Of a stretch of 10,461 bases of DNA, positions 1 to 8,378 are shown one piece after another. Numbering within the stretch: the first letter of the stretch is position 1; every line of letters begins with the position of its first letter. Origin of the DNA: a bacterium (GTDB lineage: Bacteria; Arandabacterota; Arandabacteria; Arandabacterales; JALGWA01); the NCBI GenBank assembly GCA_025774425.1, contig JALGWA010000023.1:1-10461 (forward strand), in the 5' to 3' direction. The notes under the pieces were generated by a model. That model was given only the letters and a program-made list of their open reading frames with translations. It was not told the DNA's origin and did not search any database. The translations under genes were made by a program, and so were the position numbers.

Positions 1-77
1 CTCGGCCCGTGAACCACCGGGCCGACGCCCGGGTTCCACCCTTGCCTTTCCGCGACTCTGTGGTGATCTCCCGACAT
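1..77 (-). CDS. Possible 5' end of a divergent gene, cut by the left edge
   Basis: On the minus strand an ATG at 77-75 opens 25 codons without a stop to the window edge (begins MSGDHHRVAERQGW). A GAGGTGA Shine-Dalgarno-like stretch lies 5 nt before the ATG and a promoter-like pair lies further upstream (126-155, minus). No domain can be recognised in so short a piece. Without the rest of the gene this is only a plausible start, supported by the ribosome site and by the otherwise empty space left of the + strand promoter. It could equally be chance openness in GC-rich DNA. Confidence 0.3.
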   Translation of the reverse strand, partial: MSGDHHRVAERQGWNPGVGPVVHGP

Positions 78-125
78 CGTGCTCACCTCGTCGATCCGCA
101 TTGTCCTCGTGTTCCGCCGTCCCCG

Positions 126-155
126 ATTGTCTCACCATGGAGACCCGGATGTCCA
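126..155 (-). promoter_or_regulatory. Candidate divergent sigma70-like promoter
   Basis: On the minus strand TGGACA (155-150) is followed after 18 nt by GACAAT (131-126). The -35 matches TTGACA at five of six positions and the -10 matches TATAAT at four of six. It would transcribe leftward, about 50 nt ahead of the possible ATG at 77. It lies about 20 nt from the + strand promoter, giving a divergent arrangement. Weak on its own. Confidence 0.3.
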
Positions 156-174
156 GCCGCTTGTTCCGGGAAGC

Positions 175-203
175 TTGCAAAGAAGGGGAGCGCGCCCTAT
201 GAT
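175..203 (+). promoter_or_regulatory. Sigma70-like promoter for the acyltransferase block
   Basis: TTGCAA at 175-180 and TATGAT at 198-203 are separated by exactly 17 nt. Each hexamer is close to consensus, which is striking in such GC-rich DNA. Predicted transcription start is near 210, giving a leader of roughly 45-70 nt before the first possible starts of the MBOAT gene (GTG at 254 or 281). This is the best promoter seen in the window. Confidence 0.6.
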
Positions 204-253
204 CCACTAGTGCATCTTCGTTCGCCGGTGCGCGGCAAAGCCCGTAACGCCCT

Positions 254-1311
254 GTGGAAATCCTGGATTGTGGTGGGAAAGTGAGCCGCGACGCGGACAG
301 GAAGGCCTCGTTTGCCGCTCCGGGTGGAGGGGAAGCTTCGCCGGGGTCCCGGCGGTTGCGATTGTCCTGGGTCGAAGCGGGGCGCATCGCGACAATAGCC
401 GCGCAGCTGGTGTTGCTGTTCCTGCTCATCCGGACCTTCCCCATCGAGGGGGCGGCGCTCCTCAAGGTGTTCGCGATATGCGTGGTGGGTTTCCTCATTC
501 ATGCCGCGCTTCCCCTTTCCCTGCGGATGCCTTTCTTTGTCCTGCTGTCGCTGGCCGGTATCGTCGTCCTCTTGGGGCCGGTGCAGGGCCTTTGGCTCGT
601 CGTGCTGGGCATGATCCTGATCGGCCTTGCCCATCTACCCACGAGCTTCAGGGTCAGGATCGTTCTCATACTCGCGTTCGGGGGCGTGCTGGTCGCATGC
701 AGGAGCCGGGTGTTCCCGTGCCCCTGGCTCTCGGCCGTGTGGCCGGTGTTCGGCGCCATGTTCATGTTCCGGTTGATCGTCTATCTCTATGACCTCAAGA
801 ACCGTGCGGCGGCTTTCGGACTGTGGAGGAGCATGGCGTACTTCTTCATGATTCCCAACCTGGTCTTCACGGTCTTCCCCGTGGTGGACTAGAAGAAGTT
901 CAGTCGCGGCTACTACGCCGGCGATGAGTTCGTGACGTACCAGGCCGACGTCATACATGCTCGCGTCGAGTTTCACGGACTACTGGCGGCGGGTCAACAA
1001 CCCGCTTTACCTGCGGTTCAAGGGGAGCATGGGGCTCACCGCCACGCTCGTCGTCACCACCCTGATCGCCTTCGCGGCGACCTGGGCCCTCCACTCCTAC
1101 CAGTGGTTCCGGATTCGCGGTTCTTTCCCCGTGATCTGGCAGGACATCGTCTTCTGGGGCGTGACGGGGCTACTCGTGCTGTCCAACATGGTCTGGGAGC
1201 AGAGGCGCGGCCGGGCCAGAAGCCTGACGGCGCCCAAGCTGACGCTGAAGTACGCCGGGGGGCTGGCGCTCAGGACCATCGGGACGTTTCTGGTCATAAG
1301 AGTGAGCTGGT
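254..1311 (+). pseudogene. Broken MBOAT-type membrane O-acyltransferase
   Basis: MBOAT proteins are multi-pass membrane enzymes that move acyl groups onto exported or lipid acceptors. The first part reads from GTG 254 (or GTG 281, with GGTGGG just upstream) to a TAG at 890-892. It holds several hydrophobic helices and the motif MFMFRLIVYLYDLK, then YFFMIPNLVFTVFPVVD. The TAG falls where relatives carry Tyr (VVD-Y-K), and the same frame continues KKFSRGYY until about 945. The reading then jumps to another frame at 954 (YMLASSFTDYWRRVN), omitting the central part of the fold where the conserved active-site His is expected. A second gap at about 995-1003 removes the usual YWKDF segment, giving RRVNNPLYLRF. 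The C-terminal part (TWALHSYQWF, WGVTGLLVL, RTIGTFLVI) runs into the next gene near 1300. Family assignment is firm from the conserved blocks; the product cannot be an active acyltransferase as read. Confidence 0.75.
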
Positions 1312-1757
1312 CTCGGCGTTCCGCGTCGCCTTCGTCAGCGCCGGCCTGTTGTTCGTCGTGTTCGCCCAACTCTACTTCTACTATCCCCCGGCGCTGGCCA
1401 ACGCGGTCAATCAGCTGAGGAACCCGTACTTCGTGAGCGCCCGGGACGAGGAGATGCTGACCCGGGGCTACTACGAGGACCTGGGCGATGTCGCCAGGTT
1501 CAACCCGCAGCTGGCCGAGCTCTATAAGGGCCAGCCGGCGGACTGGAACAGGAACTGGGCCGTCCACAGGACCGGTGGGTTCCCGGCGCAGGAACTACTG
1601 CCTTCGCGCCGGGTCATGGCCAAGGGCGTGGCGCTTACGACCAACCGCTGGGCGATGCGTGACCGCGAGTACGAGCAGGCCAAGCCTGAGGGAACGTACC
1701 GTTTCGCGCTGCTGGGGTCGTCGCACGCCATGGGGGGCGTGGTCGCGGCATCCGGAT
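1299..1757 (+). pseudogene. Truncated SGNH/GDSL-hydrolase-like membrane protein, partner of the MBOAT
   Basis: Frame 2 resumes near 1299-1316. It contains one N-terminal transmembrane helix (AFRVAFVSAGLLFVVFAQLYFYY), an extracytoplasmic segment, then LLGSSHAMGG at about 1712-1740. GSSHxMG resembles block I of SGNH/GDSL hydrolases, with the second Ser (1721-1723) as the probable nucleophile. No start codon or ribosome site remains, because the frame is joined directly to the MBOAT C-terminus. The protein ends right after the nucleophile block, so the Gly, Asn and Asp-His blocks are missing. SGNH or AlgX/AlgJ-like proteins often sit beside MBOAT genes and complete acyl transfer outside the membrane, which fits this position. 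The SGNH call rests on one block plus context, so it is moderate. Confidence 0.55.
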
Positions 1758-2403
1758 CGTACGGCCGTCCGGGCCGGCGATCACGTACCTCGACCTCGAC
1801 CGCCTGACGGACAGGCTGCGCGACCGCCTCGCGGCCATGGGGATAGGGCGGGGAGACAGGGTCGGGATGTGTCTGCACAAGTCCGTGGACTCGGTGGCCG
1901 CCGTTTTCGGCATACTCAAGTGCGGGGCGGCCTACGTACCTGTCGATCCCACGGCCCCGGCGAGCCGGAACGGGTTCATCTTCCATGACTGCTCGGTGAG
2001 TGCGGTGATAGCCGAGGAATCCCTGGCGCAAGCGCTCGGGGGGAGATGAGCGGCCTGGGAAGCGCCTGCCCCTTCATCGTTCTCGACGGGTTCGGCGGCG
2101 GCGATTCGCTTCGTTCGGTGCTGGACCGCGAGGACGCCGGGGCCGCGGTGCGGACGTGGTCGGGTCCGGAAACGGAATCCGACGACCTGGCGTACATCCT
2201 GTACACTTCCGGTTCCACCGGGAGGCCCAAGGGTGTCATGCTCTCGCATCTCAATGCGCAGCGCTTCGTGGACTGGTGCAGCCGGACATTCAAACCTGTG
2301 CCGGAGGACCGGTTTTCCTCCCATGCGCCCTTCCACTTCGACCTGTCGATCCTCGACATCTGCGTTCCGCTGAAACACGGGGCCACGCTGGTGCCGGTGC
2401 CGG
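1746..2403 (+). pseudogene. Remnant of an AMP-binding (adenylation-domain) enzyme, frameshifted and missing both ends
   Basis: Adenylation enzymes activate a carboxylic or amino acid with ATP and load it on CoA or a carrier protein. The first part is in frame 1 (from about 1746 to TGA 2047-2049): RPSGPAITY, DRLTDRLRDRLAAMGIG, GDRVGM, then AVFGILKCGAAYVPVDP, the usual A1-A2 core. At the six-G run 2038-2043 the reading must pass to frame 0, where the domain continues with AYILYTSGSTGRPKGVMLSH (the A3 phosphate-binding loop, 2190-2249) and HFDLSILDICVPLKHGATLV (A4 region). One extra G would restore the frame. The domain stops there: all motifs from A5 to A10, including the hinge and the catalytic Lys of the C-terminal subdomain, are absent. 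No start codon is visible. A tandem CTCGAC at 1789-1800 sits where the usual short LTY segment is missing, suggesting a further small loss. Confidence 0.72.
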
Positions 2404-3380
2404 AGGAATACGGGGGCGCGGGCGGGGACGCCCTCACGACGGTGGGGGTCCTCGAGAGCCTGGGCTACGGCTGCAAGGACAACGGCCCAGTCTTCTCGAT
2501 CAACGCCCACATGTGGACGCTCGAGATCCCGCTGCTTCACTTCGGGACGGAAGACCAGAAGAGACGGTACCTCCCGCGGCTGTGCAGCGGCGAGATCATC
2601 GGAGCGAACGCCATGACCGAGCCCATGGCCGGCTCCGACGCCTACGGCATCGAGACGACCGCGGACAGGCGCGGTGATCGCTACGTCCTCAACGGCAGCA
2701 AGGTGTTCGTGACCAACGGTCCGGTAGCCGACATCTTCATCGTCTATGCGACCGTGGACCGCTCCAAGGGTCCCAACGGCGTGAGCGCCTTCCTCGTGGA
2801 AAGGGGCTTCAGCGGCCTGTCGTTCGGAGAGAACATGCGGAAGATGGGGCTCAAGACTTCGCCCATGTGCGAGCTCTTCTTCGACGACTGCGAGGTGCCG
2901 GAGGAAAACCGCCTGGGGCGCGAGGGCGCCGGCAAGAGCCTGTTCGCCGATTCGATGACCTGGGAGCGAAGCTGCATCCTCGCAAGTTCCGTCTGCGCGA
3001 TGCAGAGGATCCTCGAGGAGTGCATCCGCTACGCCAAGACGCACCGGGAGTCCGGTCGGCCGATCGGCAAGAATCAAATCATCGCGTCCATGATCGTGGG
3101 GATGAAGACGCGCCTCGAGACCTCGCGCGCCCTGCTCTACGAGGCGGGATGGCTCAACAGCAGGGGGAAGAGCATCTACCTCGAGGCGGCCCTGGCCAAG
3201 TTGCACATAAGCGACAGCCTGGTCAGGACGGCCCGCGACGCCGTCCAGATCTTCGGGGAGCATGGGTACCTTGCCGAGTACGGCATGGAACGGGAGCTGC
3301 GGGACGCCATGGCGAGCCGCATCTACTCCGGCACGACCGAGATCCAGCGGCTGATCATCGCCTCGCTGATGGGGCTCTGA
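2046..3380 (+). CDS. Chimeric open frame: adenylation-domain fragment fused to an N-terminally truncated acyl-CoA dehydrogenase
   Basis: An unbroken 444-residue frame. Residues 1 to about 118 are the middle of an adenylation domain (described separately). From about residue 119 (PEEYGGAGGD) to the end it is an acyl-CoA dehydrogenase, a FAD enzyme that introduces an alpha-beta double bond into an acyl thioester. Visible dehydrogenase features are INAHMW, the flavin/substrate strand ANAMTEPMAGSD (2604-2639), KMGLKTSPMCELFFDDCEVP, RESGRPIGKNQ, QIFGEHGYL and IYSGTTEIQRLI (3321-3356). Ser replaces the Glu of the common YEGT motif, so the catalytic base is probably elsewhere, as in isovaleryl- or long-chain-type members. 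The first 50-60 residues, an alpha-helical domain in the family, are missing. The fusion falls on the tandem GTGCCG at 2391-2402. The ATG at 2046 has a G-rich run touching it with no spacer, so it is probably not a true start. The dehydrogenase is probably inactive as encoded. Carrier-bound acyl or aminoacyl substrates are suggested by the adjacent adenylation enzyme (inference). Confidence 0.7.
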   Translation: MSGLGSACPFIVLDGFGGGDSLRSVLDREDAGAAVRTWSGPETESDDLAYILYTSGSTGRPKGVMLSHLNAQRFVDWCSRTFKPVPEDRFSSHAPFHFDLSILDICVPLKHGATLVPVPEEYGGAGGDALTTVGVLESLGYGCKDNGPVFSINAHMWTLEIPLLHFGTEDQKRRYLPRLCSGEIIGANAMTEPMAGSDAYGIETTADRRGDRYVLNGSKVFVTNGPVADIFIVYATVDRSKGPNGVSAFLVERGFSGLSFGENMRKMGLKTSPMCELFFDDCEVPEENRLGREGAGKSLFADSMTWERSCILASSVCAMQRILEECIRYAKTHRESGRPIGKNQIIASMIVGMKTRLETSRALLYEAGWLNSRGKSIYLEAALAKLHISDSLVRTARDAVQIFGEHGYLAEYGMERELRDAMASRIYSGTTEIQRLIIASLMGL

Positions 3381-3401
3381 GACCCCGCAAGGTGACCTCG
3401 G

Positions 3402-3428
3402 CTGCGCCGCCGGCCGCCCCCGGCGCGG
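3402..3428 (+). terminator. GC-rich hairpin after the dehydrogenase frame
   Basis: GCGCCG (3404-3409) can pair with CGGCGC (3421-3426) around an 11-nt loop, extendable outward by a G-T wobble and a C-G pair. It lies 21 nt past the TGA and before the promoter-like site at 3442. There is no T tract, so it is not a canonical intrinsic terminator. It could slow polymerase or protect a 3' end. Confidence 0.28.
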
Positions 3429-3441
3429 TGGGAATTAGGTG

Positions 3442-3469
3442 TTGTCCCGCCCCGGCCGTCTGCTACCAT
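3442..3469 (+). promoter_or_regulatory. Candidate promoter for the metallophosphoesterase gene
   Basis: TTGTCC (3442-3447), a 16-nt spacer and TACCAT (3464-3469) form a sigma70-like pair in the 172-nt gap between the dehydrogenase stop and the GTG at 3553. The predicted start near 3476 would leave a leader of about 75 nt. The rest of this gap shows no tRNA-like or riboswitch-like fold that I can recognise. Confidence 0.4.
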
Positions 3470-3552
3470 ATGGCAGAGCCCAGGAACAAAGCCGGCGAGA
3501 GCGTGTACCTGTATGCGTGCAACCGCGCGCGCCGATCCACGGCGCAGAGGGG

Positions 3553-4107
3553 GTGAGAGCCGCGAAAGCAGTGGTGGTCAGCGACACCCACGGCAATCTC
3601 GAAGGCCTGAGAGCCGCCGTGCGCGAGATCACTTCCAAGGAGGGGATCGACCTCTTCATCCATCTCGGCGACAATTACGAAGACGCCGAGGTCCTGGATG
3701 AGTTCGGATACAGTTACCTCAGGGTTCCCGGCGTGTTTCACGACCTCTATGCCGACGCGACGGTGCCCAACCGGCTCGTCGAGGAGCTGGAGGGCTGGAA
3801 GTTCCTGATTACGCATACCCACGAGAGTCATCCCCACGACCTTGCCGGCGATCCCGCGCCCGAGAAGCTGGTCGCCTCCGGGAAGGTCGACGTCGTCCTC
3901 TTCGGACATCTCCACGTGCCCTCGATCGAGGTAAGAAACCGGGTGCTTATGGTCAATCCGGGGCATCTAAAGGAGAGTGACAAACGGGGGTTTGCACCCA
4001 CCTATGCGGTCCTGGACGTCGCCCGCGAACGGATCGACGTCAGGATCATCGAGCTCGGGTCGGGTGAGGTGGTGGAAAAGGCTGTTTTCAAACGGGTTAA
4101 GGAATAG
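3553..4107 (+). CDS. YfcE-type metallophosphoesterase (calcineurin-like phosphodiesterase)
   Basis: 184 residues, the usual size for YfcE/MJ0936-type cytosolic phosphodiesterases, which hydrolyse phosphodiester bonds with two metal ions. Visible motifs are SDTHGN (D11, H13), HLGDNYED (D40), LITHTH (H88) and LFGHLHVP (H119, H121), followed by the typical VNPGHL near the C-terminus. The usual GNxD motif (strand 3 loop) is replaced by VPGVFHDLY at residues 58-66, so the metal-bridging Asn is not where expected. No signal peptide or membrane segment is seen. The GTG at 3553 was chosen because the protein then begins just before the first beta strand. AGAGG lies only 2 nt upstream, so GTG 3517 remains possible; the open frame further upstream has no family features. 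The natural substrate cannot be read from the sequence. Confidence 0.85.
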   Translation: MRAAKAVVVSDTHGNLEGLRAAVREITSKEGIDLFIHLGDNYEDAEVLDEFGYSYLRVPGVFHDLYADATVPNRLVEELEGWKFLITHTHESHPHDLAGDPAPEKLVASGKVDVVLFGHLHVPSIEVRNRVLMVNPGHLKESDKRGFAPTYAVLDVARERIDVRIIELGSGEVVEKAVFKRVKE

Positions 4108-4156
4108 GCCCCGCGTGATTTCACCGAAAGCTCGCGCCGGGGCCGGCCGATTGCTT

Positions 4157-4168
4157 ATATATAGTATG
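4157..4168 (+). promoter_or_regulatory. AT-rich -10-like patch before the first phosphatase gene
   Basis: The run ATATATAGTATG is the only strongly AT-rich patch in the 105-nt gap between the metallophosphoesterase and the GTG at 4213. TATAGT (4160-4165) could serve as a -10 element. No recognisable -35 hexamer lies 16-18 nt upstream, so this may be a promoter of another sigma type or simply an A/T patch. Start of transcription would be near 4172. Confidence 0.33.
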
Positions 4169-4212
4169 CGACGGCTCATGCCCGGGATTGGTGCATTCGG
4201 ACGGGGGAGACG

Positions 4213-6306
<2,094 letters not shown>

Positions 6307-6309
6307 GAT

Positions 6310-6329
6310 GCCGGCGGACGGCCGCCGGC
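6310..6329 (+). other. Perfect 8-bp GC hairpin just after the copy 1 stop
   Basis: GCCGGCGG (6310-6317) and CCGCCGGC (6322-6329) pair perfectly around an ACGG loop, starting 3 nt after the TAA. No T tract follows. It could act as an attenuator, a 3' stabiliser of the upstream message, or a processing barrier between the two phosphatase cistrons. Confidence 0.45.
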
Positions 6330-6353
6330 GCGGAGGATGGCCGGATGCGGCTC

Positions 6354-6372
6354 CACCCGGACCGGGCGGGTG
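6354..6372 (+). other. Second hairpin between the phosphatase genes
   Basis: CACCCG (6354-6359) pairs with CGGGTG (6367-6372) around a 7-nt loop. It lies 15 nt before the ribosome site GGGAGG (6388-6393) of copy 2. The stem is short and the surroundings are GC-rich, so chance pairing is possible. Confidence 0.25.
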
Positions 6373-6397
6373 TGGGGGTTAGCGGACGGGAGGCGGA

Positions 6398-8368
6398 ATG
6401 ATGAAGAAGTTCATAGGCATCTGCGTGGCGATGGGATTGCTGGTCGTCGTTCTCGGCGTGCTCGCCGGGGACGGCGGGCGGCCCAGGGTGGTCGTGCTGG
6501 GTTTCGACGGGATGGATCCGAGAATCGCGGGGAGGCTCCTCGAGGAGGGCAGGATGCCCAACTTCCAGCGGCTCGCCCAAACGGGAACGTTCACCAGGCT
6601 CGAGACGAGCGTGCCGCCGCAGAGTCCCGTGGCCTGGTCCAACTTCACAACGGGTTGCAACCCCGGTGCGCACGGGATCTACGATTTCATGGGGCGGGAG
6701 CCGGATACCTACATGCCTTTTCTGTCGACGACGATCACCCAGGAGCCTGACAAGACGCTGAGGATCGGCAAGTGGGTCATACCGCTTGCGGGCGGCAAGG
6801 TGACCCTGCTGCGGGGCGGCACGGCTTTCTGGGAAGTGCTCGAGAAACACGACATCCCGGCCGTCGTTCTGAGGCTCCCCTCGAACTTCCCGCCATCGGG
6901 AAAGAAAACCAGGGGCCTGTCCGGGATGGGGACTCCCGACATGCTGGGAACCTACGGGACCTTCTCCTTCTTTACGACCAAGCCCTATGTCATCACGGAC
7001 ATGACGGGCGGCAGGGTCTACATAGTCTCGAGCTTCGACAACAAGGTCGAGGCGACCATAAAGGGTCCCGTGAACACCTTCCTCAAGGACCGGCCGGACG
7101 CCGAGATTCCCTTCACGGCCTACCTCGATCCCGACTACCGCTCGGCTCTGATAGAGGTGCAGGGCCAGGAGATCGTCCTCGGCGAGGGCGAGTGGAGCGA
7201 CTGGGTCACTCTCAAGTTCAAGATGATGCCTTTCGCGTCGGCGCAGGGCATCGTCCGATTCTACCTGAAGTCCGTGGAGCCGGATTTCGAGCTCTACATG
7301 AGCCCGATACAGGTGGACCCGCGGAAGCCGGCCGTTCCCATCTCCACCCCGCCCGGCTATTCCAAGGAGCTGGCGGAGGCCATCGGGCCGTTCTACACCC
7401 AGGGCATAGCGGAAGAGACCTGGGCGCTCAACGAGGGGCGGCTCGACGAGAGGGAGTACCTGCAGCAGGCCGAGTTCGTGTTCGACCAGACCAAGAAGAT
7501 GCTCGATTACGAGCTCGACCGCTTCGAATGGGGTCTCCTCTTCTGCTACTTCTCGACGACGGACCCGCTCCAGCATATGTTCTGGAGGTTCCGGGACCCT
7601 GAGCATCCCAACTACGACGCGGAGCTGGCCGGGATCTACGGCGATGTCATAGAGAATTACTACGTGAGGATGGACTCGGTGGTGGGCCACGTCATGGACC
7701 GCATCGGTGACGATGCGACCCTGATCGTGCTGTCCGATCATGGCTTCACATCCTTCCGGCGGAACTTCCACCTCAACACCTGGCTCTACCGGAACGGCTA
7801 CATAGCACTCCGGGACGAGTTCCGCGAAGAGAGCGACGAGTTCTTCGAGAATGTCGACTGGAAGAGGACCAAGGCGTACGGACTCGGGCTCAACGGCCTG
7901 TACATAAACCAGATCGGCCGGGAGGGGCAGGGTACGGTGGCCCCCGGAGCCGAGAAGGAGCACTTGCTCAGCGAGATCAAGCGCAAGCTAGAGGCGGTGG
8001 TCGATCCGGAGAACGGCAAACGGGTGATCGCCAAAGTCTACAGGGCCGACAAGGTCTACCACGGCGAGTTCGTCGACGAGGCGCCCGATCTCATCGTCGG
8101 CTACGATGACGGCTACAGGGCGTCCTGGGAGACGGCGCTGGGCAAGATCACCCGCGACGTGCTGACGGACAACAAGAAGAAGTGGAGCGGTGACCACCTC
8201 ATGGCGAAAGACGTGATTCCGGGCGTGCTCTTCGCGAACAAGCGTATCAACAATCCCGCTCCCGCGCTCTGGGACGTGGCGCCCACGATTCTCGGGGAGT
8301 TCGGGATCGAGAGGCTCCCCCGGATGGACGGGAACGACCTCTTTACGCGTGAGGTGGCCGCGAGGTGA
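6398..8368 (+). CDS. Exported alkaline-phosphatase-superfamily phosphodiesterase (type I phosphodiesterase/nucleotide pyrophosphatase fold), copy 2
   Basis: 656 residues from ATG 6398, with GGGAGG 4 nt upstream; ATG 6401 is an equivalent start. Residues 1-24 form a signal peptide or N-terminal anchor (KKFIGICVAMGLLVVVLGVLAG). It lacks the YIGPGAG-transmembrane module of copy 1. Catalytic positions match copy 1: VLGFDGMD (D37), SPVAWSNFTTG (S76 as nucleophile), STTDPLQH (D389, H393), LSDHGF (D447, H448) and WSGDH (H600). The same beta-rich insertion precedes ELYMSPIQVDPRKP. Further shared blocks are the TWALNE segment, the NxNxWL segment after DHGF and the GYRASW(D/E) segment. So both copies appear catalytically complete and probably act on an envelope phosphodiester or an exported nucleotide-type substrate (inference). 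The stop is 10 nt from the next gene, indicating translational coupling. Confidence 0.85.
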   Translation: MMKKFIGICVAMGLLVVVLGVLAGDGGRPRVVVLGFDGMDPRIAGRLLEEGRMPNFQRLAQTGTFTRLETSVPPQSPVAWSNFTTGCNPGAHGIYDFMGREPDTYMPFLSTTITQEPDKTLRIGKWVIPLAGGKVTLLRGGTAFWEVLEKHDIPAVVLRLPSNFPPSGKKTRGLSGMGTPDMLGTYGTFSFFTTKPYVITDMTGGRVYIVSSFDNKVEATIKGPVNTFLKDRPDAEIPFTAYLDPDYRSALIEVQGQEIVLGEGEWSDWVTLKFKMMPFASAQGIVRFYLKSVEPDFELYMSPIQVDPRKPAVPISTPPGYSKELAEAIGPFYTQGIAEETWALNEGRLDEREYLQQAEFVFDQTKKMLDYELDRFEWGLLFCYFSTTDPLQHMFWRFRDPEHPNYDAELAGIYGDVIENYYVRMDSVVGHVMDRIGDDATLIVLSDHGFTSFRRNFHLNTWLYRNGYIALRDEFREESDEFFENVDWKRTKAYGLGLNGLYINQIGREGQGTVAPGAEKEHLLSEIKRKLEAVVDPENGKRVIAKVYRADKVYHGEFVDEAPDLIVGYDDGYRASWETALGKITRDVLTDNKKKWSGDHLMAKDVIPGVLFANKRINNPAPALWDVAPTILGEFGIERLPRMDGNDLFTREVAAR

Positions 8369-8378
8369 GGAGGGAAAC

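Noticed and set aside
9..284. + strand 91-codon open frame at the left edge
   Set aside because: It spans the promoter at 175-203, is Pro/Arg-rich, has no ribosome site and no recognisable motif.
890..892. Amber (TAG) recoding or readthrough in the MBOAT
   Set aside because: TAG ends three intact genes in the window (4107, 8570, 9397), and the same gene has other damage, so a nonsense change is simpler.
2031..2052. Programmed ribosomal frameshift at the G run
   Set aside because: No slippery heptamer of the usual kind is evident. The gene is already missing both ends, so a programmed signal would serve no product.
1932..3263. Minus-strand open frame of 443 codons opposite the dehydrogenase
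   Set aside because: It has no domain, and the + strand shows clear adenylation and acyl-CoA dehydrogenase motifs over the same bases.
4104..4150. GGCCCCG ... CGGGGCC inverted repeat after the metallophosphoesterase
   Set aside because: The loop is about 24 nt and no T tract follows directly; in GC-rich DNA a 7-bp match at this distance is expected by chance.
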